From Corynebacterium suedekumii (GTDB taxonomy: Bacteria; Actinomycetota; Actinomycetes; Mycobacteriales; Mycobacteriaceae): DNA of 64,000 nucleotides. The notes beneath the pieces are model-generated. The model had not been told where the DNA came from. It ran no database searches and was given only the letters and a program-made list of their open reading frames with translations. The stretch covers positions 2,666,001 to 2,730,000 of the forward strand of contig NZ_CP126970.1 in NCBI RefSeq assembly GCF_030252185.1, written 5' to 3'. Below are positions 30,706 through 39,858 of this stretch, in pieces. A program made the translations under genes and the position numbers. Within the stretch, counting starts at the first letter, position 1. Every line of letters begins with the position of its first letter.

Positions 30706-30921
30706 TCAGCGGCCACGCTGGTCATTCCATTCAGCGCCGAGCTGCGTCCCCAGGTCGACACCGGGTGGGCCGGTGGGTTCGGCGGGCTCCAGGCCGCGGA
30801 CGGTCTGCACGGAGGCGCCGAGGTCGTCGATGGTGTGGGCGACCGCCACCCCGCCGGCCAGCGGCAGGCTGACGAGGGTCGTGGCGACCGCCAGTTGTCG
30901 GAGTCTCATCCAGCGGGTCAT
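30706..30921 (-). CDS. small secreted protein
   Basis: 71 residues. An N-terminal signal (RLRQLAVATTLVSLPLAGGV with cleavage near AVAH) is followed by a short polar mature part (GPPGVDLGTQLGAEWNDQRG). TAGGGT on the minus strand (30930-30935) lies 8 bases before ATG 30921. No family is recognised. Confidence 0.6.
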   Translation of the reverse strand: MTRWMRLRQLAVATTLVSLPLAGGVAVAHTIDDLGASVQTVRGLEPAEPTGPPGVDLGTQLGAEWNDQRGR

Positions 30922-30975
30922 GACGCCGACCCTAGGGTCTGGTCCTGACGGGCAGATGGCACCGGGCTGTGAATA

Positions 30976-31278
30976 CTAGTTCCCACCCCGCGGCGGCTCC
31001 TGACGGCCGGTGAGGATGTCGATGACGCTGCGGATGGCGGCGTCGCCGATCGCAGCGCCCCGCGGGTTGTGGGGGCCGGCGTGCGGCGGACGCGGCGGGG
31101 TCTCCGGGTCGGGCGGGGTGGGTCGGCCGGCGGTGTTGTCGGCGGCGACGATGAGGGTGGTGTCCTCCAGCTCCAGGGTGGAGGTGTCGGAGACGCCGGC
31201 GGTGCGGGCGGCGTCGACAAGCGCGCGGAGGTCCGCGAAGGTGGCGTCGGAGAGGTCGATGGACAGGGAAACAGCCAT
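30976..31278 (-). CDS. hypothetical protein
   Basis: 100 residues. The N-terminal 50 residues look like a compact alpha/beta unit (SLSIDLSDATFADLRALVDA, then DTSTLELEDTTLIVA), followed by a Pro-rich linker and a C-terminal helix AAIGDAAIRSVIDILTG. AAAGGAG lies 5 bases before ATG 31278. Family unknown; it could be a small partner-binding protein. Confidence 0.65.
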   Translation of the reverse strand: MAVSLSIDLSDATFADLRALVDAARTAGVSDTSTLELEDTTLIVAADNTAGRPTPPDPETPPRPPHAGPHNPRGAAIGDAAIRSVIDILTGRQEPPRGGN

Positions 31279-31394
31279 GGTGGCTCCTTTATGTGTCGGG
31301 GTATGACCCAGCGTAGGTGTGCATCAAGTTCGTCGACAGGGCCTTAGGGGTTCCGCCTGACCCCGGACGAGGGGTGCTCGGACCTGCTTCGCCC

Positions 31395-31432
31395 GACCTC
31401 AAAAATTATGTCCGAGGTCATAGACGTACGAT
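31395..31432 (+). promoter_or_regulatory. promoter with inverted repeat before the 43-residue peptide gene
   Basis: GACCTC (31395-31400) and GAGGTC (31414-31419) flank an A/T-rich centre. TACGAT at 31427-31432 is a good -10. The inverted repeat would cover the -35 region, so a regulator could control this promoter. The surrounding 80 bases are clearly more AT-rich than their neighbours. Confidence 0.45.
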
Positions 31433-31478
31433 AAGCGAGCTTTACCAAACATCCATCTGCACAAACGAACCCAGAAAA

Positions 31479-31610
31479 ATGTCTTCTGTCCTGCTCTACC
31501 TCGGCGTTCTCGATTTCATTGACGGCCTCGACCTCGGCCCGATCGCCGATGCCTTCGTCACCGGCAGCGCCACCGGCTTCCTCGTCGATCTCTTCACTCT
31601 CGGCGCCTGA
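31479..31610 (+). CDS. 43-residue acidic hydrophobic peptide, PorA/PorH-like in character
   Basis: The frame encodes a peptide with five Asp and no Lys, Arg or Glu, starting MSSVLLYLGVLDFIDG and ending GFLVDLFTLGA; there is no signal peptide. It can form an amphipathic helix. Corynebacterial outer-membrane (mycomembrane) porins PorA and PorH are of this size, acidity and lack of a signal, so this is a candidate member or toxin-like peptide; no sequence motif proves it. The ribosome-binding site is weak (AGAAAA). An AT-rich promoter with an inverted repeat lies upstream and a hairpin follows. Confidence 0.5.
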   Translation: MSSVLLYLGVLDFIDGLDLGPIADAFVTGSATGFLVDLFTLGA

Positions 31611-31623
31611 TCCGCAACCCGAT

Positions 31624-31653
31624 GTCCCCCGTATCGAAGTGGATGCGGGGGAC
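31624..31653. terminator. hairpin between the peptide gene and glnE
   Basis: GTCCCCCG (31624-31631) pairs with CGGGGGAC (31646-31653) in the gap between convergent genes. There is no T-run, so it may be only a transcription barrier. Confidence 0.45.
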
Positions 31654-31678
31654 CCGCTGATTCTGGGATCGGAACCGC

Positions 31679-34600
31679 TCAGGGCTCCAGGGTCTCCTCG
31701 CCCCAGAACACCTCGTCGACGACCTTGCGGGCCTGGCGGGTGATGCGAAGGTAGGCCTCGAGGAAGCCCTGGTAGTCCTCGGGGTCCCAGCCGGCGGCGC
31801 CGGCGACCTGGGCGAGCGCCGGGCCGGGCTGCGGCAGCTGGTCGGTGCGGCGGCCCCGGACGAGGACAAGGGCGTTGCGGGCGTTGGTGGCCATGAGCCA
31901 GGCCTCGCGCAGGGTGCGGACCTTGGCGGGGGCGATGATCTCCTTGTCGGCGAGGACGTCGAGGATCTTCAGGGTGGAGGTGTTGTGCAGCTCGGGGTGG
32001 TTGTGGGCGTGCATCATGGTGAGCAGCTGGACGGTCCACTCGATGTCGGTGAGGGCGCCGCGGCCGAGTTTGGTGTGGGTGTTGCGGTCGGCGCCACGGG
32101 GGAGGCGTTCGTCGTCGATACGCGCCTTCATGCGGCGGATCTCGCGGATCGCGCTGGCTGATGCTCCGCCGTCGGGGTAGCGGAATTCGTCGATCATGCG
32201 GAGGAACTTCTCGCCGACGCCCGGGTCGCCGGCGACGACGGTGGCGCGCAGGAGCGCCTGGGTCTCCCACACCTCGCCCCACTCGCGGTAGTAGCGCTCG
32301 TAGGATTCGATGGTGCGCACGGTCGCGCCGGAGCGACCCTCGGGGCGCAGGCCGAGGTCGACCTCGAGTGGCGGGTCGCCGGAGGGTTTGGACAGCCGGC
32401 TGCGCATGCGGTCGACGATGGTGATGGCCCACTTGACGGCGTCATGGTCCTCGACGCCGTCGGCGGGTTCGACGACGAACATGACGTCGGCGTCGGAGCC
32501 GTAGCCGAGTTCCGCGCCGCCGAGGCGGCCCATGCCGATGATGGCGATCCAACCGGGCGGCGTGTCCGCGTCGCGTTCCCGCAGATCAGCCCGCACCTCC
32601 GCGAGCAGGCTGGCCTGGAGCACCGCGTCCCACACCAGGGAGAGTTCCATGCACACCTGGTCGACGGGCATGAAGGCGAGCAGGTCGGCGGCGGCGATCC
32701 GGGCCAGTTCCACCCGGCGCAGGGAGCGGGCGACGTTGACGGCCTTGTCGGGGTCGGCGTGGCGTTTGGAACTGGCGACCAGCGCCTTGTGCACCTGGTC
32801 GGGGGCGACCTCCATGAGTTTCGGCCCGGTGGCACCGTCGCCGAGCTGTTTGACGATGTCGGGCGCGGAGATGATGAGGTCCGAGGTGTACGGGCTGGTG
32901 CCGAGGATCCGCATGAGCCGCTGGCCGACGACGCCTTCGTCGCGGAGCATCCGCAGGAACCACACCTTGTCGTAGGCGGCCTCGGCCAGCTTGCGGTAGT
33001 TGAGCAGGCCGGCGTCCGGGTCGGCGGTCTCCGACAGCCAGGTCATCAGCGTCGGCAGCAGCATGGCCTGCAGCTTCGCCTTGCGGGAGCCGCCGGCGGC
33101 GAGGGCGGTGAGGTGCTCGAACGCGCGCTCCGGGTGGCGGTAGCGCAGGGCCGCGAGCTGGATTTTCGCCGCCTCCGGGGAGAGGGTGAGCTCGTCAACG
33201 GACATGTTGACCACGGTGTGCAGCAGCGGCCGGTAGAACAGGCGGGAGTGCAGGTCGGAGATCCGCAGGCGGATCTTGCGCAGGTGATTCTGCATCACCT
33301 CGGTGGCGGATTTCTTCCCCTCGGCGGCGAATCCGCTGGTCCGAGCCAGCCAGGTGAGGTTCTTCTCGTCCTCGTCCGCCGGCAGGGTGTGCGTGCGGCG
33401 GAGCCGGTGCAGCTGCAGGCGGTGCTCGAGGAGGCGGAGGAACTCGTAGGCCTCGATGAGCTGTTGGCCGTCCTCCCGGCCGACGTAGCCGCCGTCGACC
33501 AGGGCCTGCAGCGCCTCGACCGTGGCCAGGGTCCGCAGGGTGTCGTCGGAGCGGCCGTGGACGAGCTGGAGCAATTGCACAGCGAACTCGACGTCACGGA
33601 GCCCGCCGACGCCGAGCTTGAGCTCGCGGGTGCGCAGGTTCTCCGGGACGTTGTCCAGGACGCGGCGACGCATCGCCTGGACATCGTCGACGAAGGAGTC
33701 GCGTTGCGACGCCGTCCACACCATCGGTGCGAGCGCCTCCAGGTAGGCCTGCGCCAACGGCAGGTACCCGGTCATCGGTCGCGCCTTGAGCAGGGCCTGG
33801 AACTCCCAGGTCTCCGCCCAGCGCTGGTAGTAGGCCACATGACTGTCCAGGGTGCGCAGCAGCGCGCCGGACTTGCCCTCCGGGCGCAGGTTCGCGTCCA
33901 CCTCGAAGAAGGCGGCCGACCCGATGCGCATGAACTCCCCCGCCGCGCGGGTCGCCCGCGGGCTCGGGGGTTCGGCGACGAAGATGACGTCCACGTCCGA
34001 GATGTAGTTGAGTTCGCCCGCCCCGCACTTGCCCATCGCCATGACTGCCAGCCGGGAGTCGACGTCCGACTCCCCGTAGACCCCGGCCAGGGCCACGGCG
34101 AGGGCGGCGGTGAGGGCGGCGTCGGCAAGCGCGGTGAGCAACCCCGTGACCTCGGTGAACGGCACCACCGGCTGGGCGAGCTCCGCCCCGCGGCGGGAGA
34201 CGAACGTGCCCGCCAGGTCATGGGCGGCGATCCGCATGATGAGCGTGCGGTAGGTGAGCTTGAGCGCCGTCGTCGCCTCCGGGCCGGAGAGACCGGCGCG
34301 GTAGGTGCCCGGGGTGGTCAGGTCCTGCGTGGCAGTGTCGGGGCCGCGGTCAGCGACATCGGTGTCGGTGTCCTCCGCCAGCGTGACGGTGGCCGGGACC
34401 GCCTCGACGCAGCCGAGCATCTCCTGCAGCAGCTCCTCCCGGGTGGGCAGCTCGCGCTGGAGCTCCCGCCACAGCTCGGGATGGGCCGCCAGGTGATCGC
34501 CCAGGGCGGTCGAACCGCCGAGCAGGGCGAACAGGCGGATCCGCAGGTCGGTGTCCTCGCGCAGCGCCCGGTCCAGTTCCTCTCGGCCGTCCTCGAGGGA

Positions 34601-34789
34601 GGTCATCACCCGGATGAGCGTGTTGAGCGCCAGGTCGGGGTCACCCGCGCTCGACAATCCCCACAGCAGGTCGACGGATTCGGTGTTGTCCCAGCCGAGC
34701 CACGCGAGGTCCTCGCCCGCGCGGGGGCTGGTGAGGCTGAGGACGGCGGGCGAGGGAACACTCGGGCGGGGTGTGGCGGTAGCGGCCAT
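31679..34789 (-). CDS. glnE: bifunctional glutamine synthetase adenylyltransferase/deadenylylase
   Basis: 1036 residues, the full corynebacterial length. It adenylylates (inactivates) and deadenylylates GlnA at its regulatory tyrosine in response to nitrogen status. Both nucleotidyltransferase domains are visible: N-terminal MGKCGAGELNYISDVDVIFV and C-terminal MGRLGGAELGYGSDADVMFV, each with the metal-binding DxD, with a helical regulatory region between and after. ATG 34789 lies 27 bases after the glnA2 stop, so glnA2-glnE is an operon as in C. glutamicum. Confidence 0.97.
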   Translation of the reverse strand: MAATATPRPSVPSPAVLSLTSPRAGEDLAWLGWDNTESVDLLWGLSSAGDPDLALNTLIRVMTSLEDGREELDRALREDTDLRIRLFALLGGSTALGDHLAAHPELWRELQRELPTREELLQEMLGCVEAVPATVTLAEDTDTDVADRGPDTATQDLTTPGTYRAGLSGPEATTALKLTYRTLIMRIAAHDLAGTFVSRRGAELAQPVVPFTEVTGLLTALADAALTAALAVALAGVYGESDVDSRLAVMAMGKCGAGELNYISDVDVIFVAEPPSPRATRAAGEFMRIGSAAFFEVDANLRPEGKSGALLRTLDSHVAYYQRWAETWEFQALLKARPMTGYLPLAQAYLEALAPMVWTASQRDSFVDDVQAMRRRVLDNVPENLRTRELKLGVGGLRDVEFAVQLLQLVHGRSDDTLRTLATVEALQALVDGGYVGREDGQQLIEAYEFLRLLEHRLQLHRLRRTHTLPADEDEKNLTWLARTSGFAAEGKKSATEVMQNHLRKIRLRISDLHSRLFYRPLLHTVVNMSVDELTLSPEAAKIQLAALRYRHPERAFEHLTALAAGGSRKAKLQAMLLPTLMTWLSETADPDAGLLNYRKLAEAAYDKVWFLRMLRDEGVVGQRLMRILGTSPYTSDLIISAPDIVKQLGDGATGPKLMEVAPDQVHKALVASSKRHADPDKAVNVARSLRRVELARIAAADLLAFMPVDQVCMELSLVWDAVLQASLLAEVRADLRERDADTPPGWIAIIGMGRLGGAELGYGSDADVMFVVEPADGVEDHDAVKWAITIVDRMRSRLSKPSGDPPLEVDLGLRPEGRSGATVRTIESYERYYREWGEVWETQALLRATVVAGDPGVGEKFLRMIDEFRYPDGGASASAIREIRRMKARIDDERLPRGADRNTHTKLGRGALTDIEWTVQLLTMMHAHNHPELHNTSTLKILDVLADKEIIAPAKVRTLREAWLMATNARNALVLVRGRRTDQLPQPGPALAQVAGAAGWDPEDYQGFLEAYLRITRQARKVVDEVFWGEETLEP

Positions 34790-34816
34790 GAGGTGGGACA
34801 GCTCCTGGGTGTGGGT

Positions 34817-36154
34817 CTAGTAGTCGAGGGTGTTGCGCAGCTCCCAGGGCGTGATCTGCTCCTGGTAGCTGTGCCATTCGTTCCACTTGGATCGCAGGAA
34901 GTACTCGAAGACGTGCTCGCCGAGGATGTCGGCGACGAAGTCGGACTTCTCCAGCTCCCTCAGCGCCTGGTCGAGGGAGGAGGGAAGATCCTTGTAGCCC
35001 ATCGCCCGGCGCTCACGGCGGGTGAGCTGGGAGATGTCATCCTCCGCCGGCTCATCCAGCTCGTACTCCTCCCGGATGCCCTTGAGGCCGGCGCCGAGGA
35101 TGACGGAGTAGGCCAGGTAGGGGTTGCAGGCGGAGTCGATGGAGCGGACCTCGACCCGGCGGGAATCCTCCTTGGCCAGCCGGTAGGTGGGCACCCGGAC
35201 GAGGGCGGAGCGGTTGGACACTCCCCAGGTGGCGGCGGTGGGTGCCTCGTTGCCGAAGACGATGCGCTTGTAGGAGTTCGGCCACTGGTTGGTCACCGCG
35301 GAGATCTCCGTGGCGTGGTGGAGGATGCCGGCGATGAAGTGCTTGGCGGTCTGCGACAGCGAGATCTCGTCGTCCGGGTCGTGGAAGGCGTTGGTGCCGC
35401 CCTCGAACAGGGAGATGTGCGAGTGCATCGCGGACCCGGCGTGCTCGGTGAACGGCTTGGGCATGAAGGTGGCGCGGATGCCACTGTCCACGGCGACCTG
35501 CTTGATCAGGTAGCGGAACGTCATGATGCTGTCGGCCATGGTGAGGGCGTCGGCGTGGCGCAGGTCGATCTCCTGCTGGCCCGGCGCGGTCTCATGGTGG
35601 GAGAACTCGGTGGCGATGCCCATCGACTCCAGCGCCATCATCGCCTCCCGGCGGAACCGGGGCGCGATGTTGTTGGTGGCCTGGTCGAAGTAGCCGCCGT
35701 TGTCCGTCGGCTCCAGGGTGGTCAGGTCCTGGTTCTGCTTGATCAGGTAGAACTCGATCTCCGGGGAGATCATGCAGGTGAAGCCGTCGTCGGCGGCCTT
35801 GGTGAGCTGCCGGCGCAGGATCTGGCGCGGGTCGGACCAGGAGGGCTGGCCGTCGGGGGTGGTGATGTCGCAGAACATCCGGGCCGACTGGATCTCCGGG
35901 GTGGCCGAGTCGAAGGGCAGGATCTGGAACGTCGACGGGTCCGGCAGCGCGATGGTGTCCGACTCGGAGATGCGGGAGAACCCCTCGACGGAGGAGCCGT
36001 CGAAGCCGACGCCCTCGTCGAAGGCGCCCTCGAGCTCCGAGGGGCTCATCATGACGGACTTGAGGTACCCGAGGATGTCGGTGAACCACAGCCTGATGAA
36101 GCGGATGTCACGTTCCTCGACGGTGCGCAACACGAATTCCTGTTGACGATTCAT
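34817..36154 (-). CDS. glnA2: glutamine synthetase family protein GlnA2
   Basis: 445 residues, the shorter alpha-type GSI enzyme found with glnE in corynebacteria; in C. glutamicum deletion has little effect on ammonium assimilation. Motifs: VGFDGSSVEGFSRI, PEIEFYL, MPKPFTEHAGSAMHSH, FGNEAPT and NRSALVRVP. The pocket reads EHAGSAMH where GlnA has DNGSGMH. The region matching the GlnA adenylylation site differs. TAGGGT (36162-36167, minus strand) lies 7 bases before ATG 36154, so the transcript is probably leaderless. Confidence 0.95.
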   Translation of the reverse strand: MNRQQEFVLRTVEERDIRFIRLWFTDILGYLKSVMMSPSELEGAFDEGVGFDGSSVEGFSRISESDTIALPDPSTFQILPFDSATPEIQSARMFCDITTPDGQPSWSDPRQILRRQLTKAADDGFTCMISPEIEFYLIKQNQDLTTLEPTDNGGYFDQATNNIAPRFRREAMMALESMGIATEFSHHETAPGQQEIDLRHADALTMADSIMTFRYLIKQVAVDSGIRATFMPKPFTEHAGSAMHSHISLFEGGTNAFHDPDDEISLSQTAKHFIAGILHHATEISAVTNQWPNSYKRIVFGNEAPTAATWGVSNRSALVRVPTYRLAKEDSRRVEVRSIDSACNPYLAYSVILGAGLKGIREEYELDEPAEDDISQLTRRERRAMGYKDLPSSLDQALRELEKSDFVADILGEHVFEYFLRSKWNEWHSYQEQITPWELRNTLDY

Positions 36155-36289
36155 GCCCCCAACCCTAATGACGCCACCCGACACGGGCGGCGGGTCGGGG
36201 TGGATGTCCGGGGTTGTTCCCGCAGGCCGCCAGGGCTCGCCGGGTCCCGCGGGGGTGGCGGTGTCGGGGCGGCATGGTCGACTGGCGTC

Positions 36290-36325
36290 GAACACATCAG
36301 CGAACACATCAGTGAACACGTCCCG
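36290..36325 (+). repeat. three 12-bp direct repeats upstream of the DUF2786 gene
   Basis: GAACACATCAGC (36290), GAACACATCAGT (36302) and GAACACGTCCCG (36314) are in tandem just before the GGAAGGA ribosome-binding site. They could be iterated regulator sites or, if translation begins upstream, an in-frame repeat reading (Thr/Val)-Asn-Thr-Ser. Confidence 0.6.
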
Positions 36326-36338
36326 GAAGGACTCCCCC

Positions 36339-37496
36339 ATGACCAGCTCCCTGTTCCCCGCCTTCGCCCGCGCCTTCGCCGAGGCCGACGCCCTGGACCG
36401 CGACAACGGTGTCGGTGACAGCCCCGGCACCCGCTATCACCGCCATCTCATCACCATGATCGTCGACCGTATCGCCACCGCCGCCTGCCGCGGCTGGGCC
36501 CCGGCGGACCTGCGCCATCTCTGTGGCGCCGGCATCGACCACCTCCTCTTCCTCGCCCACCACCGCATCCCCGCCACCGTCGCCGCACCCGTCCGCCGCG
36601 CCTGGCAGGAGCAGTGCCGGCCGACTCCCCGCCCGGACTACCGCAGCGCCCAGCTGGAGAAGATCCTCGACCAGGTGGATCTGCTGCCCGAGCTTGCCGA
36701 CGCCGCGATCCTCACCGACCTCGACCACCTGGAAGGTCACCCCGGCGCAGCCGTGGAGGCCGACCCGGAGCAGCAGCGGATCCTCACCCGCATCACCGCT
36801 CTGCTCCGCAAGGCGGAGTCGACGACCTTCGAGGCCGAGGCGGAGTCCCTGGTGGCCAAGGCGCAGCAGCTGCGTCAGCGCCACCGGCTGGACACCGTCG
36901 ACACAGCGGACGCCGCGGACACAGCGGACGGCGGCGGCTCCTTCGACGACCACCCCCTCGTCGCCCTCCGGGTCCACCTCGTCGCCCCGTGGGTCCGACA
37001 CCAGTTCCTCCTGCTCCACCGCGTCGCCGGCGCCAACTCCTGCTCGACGATCCTCATGGGCGGGCAGGAGATCGCCTCGGTCATCGGCCACCCGCAGGAC
37101 GTGCGGCACACCGTCGAGCTGTTCCACAGCCTCAACCGGCAGCGCGACTACTTCATGCGCACCTCCCCGGGTGCTGCCGAGGCCGCCCGCGCGGGTGACA
37201 CCACCGCCTACCGTCGCGCCTTCCTCCTGTCCTACGCCGCCCGCATCGGCAATCTCCTCGAGGAGGCCAACACCGGACTCAGCGACACCCGCCCGGGCGA
37301 CGACCGTGCCCTCGTCCTGCTCGATGATCGCCGCGCGGAGGTCGACGACTACCTCCACTCCGCCTTCCACCGCACCCGCTCGATGTCCTTCGCCGCCCGC
37401 CACAGTGGGGGCTGGCGGGACGGCTACGCCGCGGCCGACAGCTCCCGACTCACCCACGACCCGGCGGTAGGCTGGGACGCGACAGATCAGCTGTAG
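36339..37496 (+). CDS. DUF2786 domain protein
   Basis: 385 residues. The central DUF2786 motif is RITALLRKAESTTFEAEAES with AKAQQLRQRHRLD following; the C-terminal half contains a conserved HxF/L-rich region (WVRHQFLLLHRVAGANSC) and SLNRQRDYFMRTSPGAAEAA. The family is widespread in actinobacteria and phages; function unknown. The start was chosen at ATG 36339 because GGAAGGA lies 7 bases upstream; the frame extends further but without a better signal. Confidence 0.8.
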   Translation: MTSSLFPAFARAFAEADALDRDNGVGDSPGTRYHRHLITMIVDRIATAACRGWAPADLRHLCGAGIDHLLFLAHHRIPATVAAPVRRAWQEQCRPTPRPDYRSAQLEKILDQVDLLPELADAAILTDLDHLEGHPGAAVEADPEQQRILTRITALLRKAESTTFEAEAESLVAKAQQLRQRHRLDTVDTADAADTADGGGSFDDHPLVALRVHLVAPWVRHQFLLLHRVAGANSCSTILMGGQEIASVIGHPQDVRHTVELFHSLNRQRDYFMRTSPGAAEAARAGDTTAYRRAFLLSYAARIGNLLEEANTGLSDTRPGDDRALVLLDDRRAEVDDYLHSAFHRTRSMSFAARHSGGWRDGYAAADSSRLTHDPAVGWDATDQL

Positions 37497-37527
37497 CCAC
37501 CCCACCGCCGTTGTACAGGAGTTCGCG

Positions 37528-39419
37528 ATGAGCACCCGCACCTTCCTCGAGGTCGAAGCCAAGTTCGCCGTGGCAGACGATGTCACGACCCCCGACCTCA
37601 CCCGCATCACCGGTGTCGAGGAGGTGGGCCAGACCCGGACGCACCGCCTCTCGGCGATCTACTACGACACCGAGGATCTCCGGCTCACCCGTTCGAAGAT
37701 CACGTTGCGACGTCGCGAGGGCGGCGAGGACGACGGCTGGCACATCAAACTCCCCGGCGAGAACGGCCGCCTGGAGATCCACGCCCCGATCGGCGAGCTG
37801 GTCGACGGCCGCCACCAGGTTCCCCGCGACATCGAGTCCCAGGTCCGCGCGCTCATCCGTCGCCGGGAGCTGATCCCCATCGCCCAGGTGGACAACGAGC
37901 GCGTTGAATCCACCCTGCTCGGTCCCGAGGGCACCCCGGTCGCCGAGTTCTGCGACGACCACGTCACCGCCTGGTCGCTGCTGCCCGGCGGCGAGCAGAC
38001 CTCGTGGCGCGAATGGGAGATCGAACTCGCCGGTGACCTGCCCGGCACCCCGGAGGGCACCGCCCTCATGCAGTCTGCCACCCCGCTTCTCGTCGGCGCC
38101 GGTGCGCGGGTGTCCTCCTCCCCTCCAAGCTGGTCATGGCCCTCGGCGACTCCGAGCAGAACGCCCCGCAGCCGCTGTTCCGCCAGCGCGCCGACATCGA
38201 CGAGGACTCCCCCGCCGCCGCCGTCATCGCCGCGCTGGAGCTCAACCGCGACAAACTGCTCGACTACGACCCGCGCGTGCGTCGCGACGAGTGGGACTCC
38301 GTCCACCAGATGCGCGTGGCCACCCGCGAGCTGCGCAGCCACATGGAGACCTTCGACGGCATCCTCGGTGGCGAGGAGGTCACCTACATCGAGTCCGAGC
38401 TCAAGCTGCTCGCCGGCATGCTCGGCCACGCCCGCGACGCCGAGGTGGTGGAGGAACGTTTCCACCAGCTGCTGGACCTGGAGGACTCCAGTGTCCTGGA
38501 CGAGGAGACGAAGCTGCACCTGCGCGAGGACATGGGCACCGAGTACCGCCGCGCTCACCGCCGGGTGGTGGCCACCCTCAACTCCGACCGCTACCTCAAC
38601 CTCCTCGACGCCATCGACGAGCTGCTGGCCCACCCGCCGACCCCCGGTGCCGAACCGCAGGTGGAGCCGGACGGTGAGGAACCCGGCGAGGATCCGGCAG
38701 TGGAGTCGGAGGAGGTCACCGTCGTCGAGGTCCCGGACCCGGCCGAGGACACCACCGAGGACGAGGCCGACATGGTCGCCGAGGGCGCCCCGACCGATGA
38801 GGCCCTGGCCGCCGACAGCGAGATCGTGCCCGAGGCCGATGAGGACGACGCTGACACAGCGGACACCGAGGACGCGGAAGACTCAGCGGCACCGGTCCTC
38901 ACCCAGGCCCAGTCCCCCGAGGAGGTCGAGGCGCTGCTGTCCGAGCACCTTGAGCAGGCCTACAGGAAGCTGATGAAGCGCCACCGCAAGGCCGTGGAGA
39001 ACTGGGACAACCGGGAACTGACGCTGCACGAGCGGGAGGAGTACTTCCACGACATGCGCAAGTCGGCGAAGAAGCTGCGCTACGCGGCCGAGGCCGTCGG
39101 CGCGGCGACGAGCCTGAAGACCAGGCGCCTCTACAACGCCTGCAAGGCCATGCAGTCCAGCCTGGGCGACTTCCAGGATTCGGTGACCTCCCGTGACCGG
39201 CTGGTCAAGCTCGCCGAGCACGCCCACCGCCGCGGCGAGGACACCTTCGGTTACGGCGTGCTCTACCAGCGTGAGCGCTCCATCGGCCTCAAGGCGCTCG
39301 ATGACTACAACGACGAGGTGAAGGCCATCAAGGCCGCCTATGAGCGGCTGATGAAGGACGTGAAGGATTCCGCCAAGAAGCGCGCGAAGAAGGGTGACCG
39401 GAAGCGGCGCAAGAAGTAG
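37528..39419 (+). pseudogene. CYTH-CHAD protein gene split by a -1 frameshift
   Basis: The N-terminal frame (37528 onward) encodes a CYTH triphosphate tunnel domain (EVEAKFAV, RLSAIYYDTEDLRL, WHIKLPG) up to about codon 198 (LLVGAGARVSSS). The C-terminal frame, readable from about 38116 with its first ATG at 38136 and running to 39419, encodes two CHAD halves (VHQMRVATRELRSHMETFDG; EYFHDMRKSAKKLRYAAEAV) around an acidic linker. Intact homologues are one chain of about 500 residues with CYTH followed by CHAD. Adding one C to the CCCC run at 38120-38123 restores a continuous reading SSSPSKLVMALGD. It may be a real lesion, a phase-variable tract or a sequencing error. AGGAG precedes ATG 37528. 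These proteins are linked to polyphosphate. Confidence 0.8.
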
Positions 39420-39448
39420 CGCACGACGTAGGTCGCCTCAGCGACGAC

Positions 39449-39491
39449 GACACCGCCACGGCGAACCAGCTCGGTTCGCGGTGGCGGTGTC
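39449..39491. terminator. large hairpin between CYTH-CHAD and the convergent small gene
   Basis: GACACCGCCAC (39449-39459) pairs with GTGGCGGTGTC (39481-39491), continued inward by GCGAACC/GGTTCGC: nearly 18 bp in all. It is placed as a bidirectional terminator. Confidence 0.75.
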
Positions 39492-39514
39492 AATGTCGGT
39501 CTGCGGGGCGGGTG

Positions 39515-39727
39515 TCAGGGCTTTTCCCAGGAGGCGGGCTTGCCCCAGTCCTCGTCGGCCTGGTCCTCGGCGTCGGCGGCGGCGTTGCGGGCCTCGGCGA
39601 CCTCGAGGGCGCGGGCGGCCTCCTCGCGGGTGTCGTAGGGACCCATCCGCTCGTCCCAGCTACCGACCTTGCCCTGCTCGACGCTGCCGGTGGTGGGGTC
39701 GAAGTACCACTTCTCGGTGTCTGCCAT
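39515..39727 (-). CDS. SPOR-domain-type small protein
   Basis: 70 residues, conserved in corynebacteria. KWYFDPTTGSVEQGKVGSWD and RMGPYDTREEAARALEVA match the short SPOR-like proteins; an acidic C-terminus (AADAEDQADEDW) follows. AGGAGG lies 5 bases before ATG 39727. There is no signal peptide, so it is probably cytosolic; function unknown. Confidence 0.85.
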   Translation of the reverse strand: MADTEKWYFDPTTGSVEQGKVGSWDERMGPYDTREEAARALEVAEARNAAADAEDQADEDWGKPASWEKP

Positions 39728-39858
39728 GGTGTCCTCCTGAAGAGTCTGTGAGTCTGGTGCTGCCCAGGCTACCTGCGGACGGGCCGCGGTAGCGGGGCTA
39801 AGGTGGAGGAGATTTAGTCGTCGACTGCAATCGAAGATTCCTGAAGGAGAACCCCGAC

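Noticed and set aside
31317..31478. N-terminal extension of the 43-residue peptide
   Set aside because: The extended frame crosses the AT-rich promoter region and inverted repeat and has no ribosome-binding site or coding-like codons.
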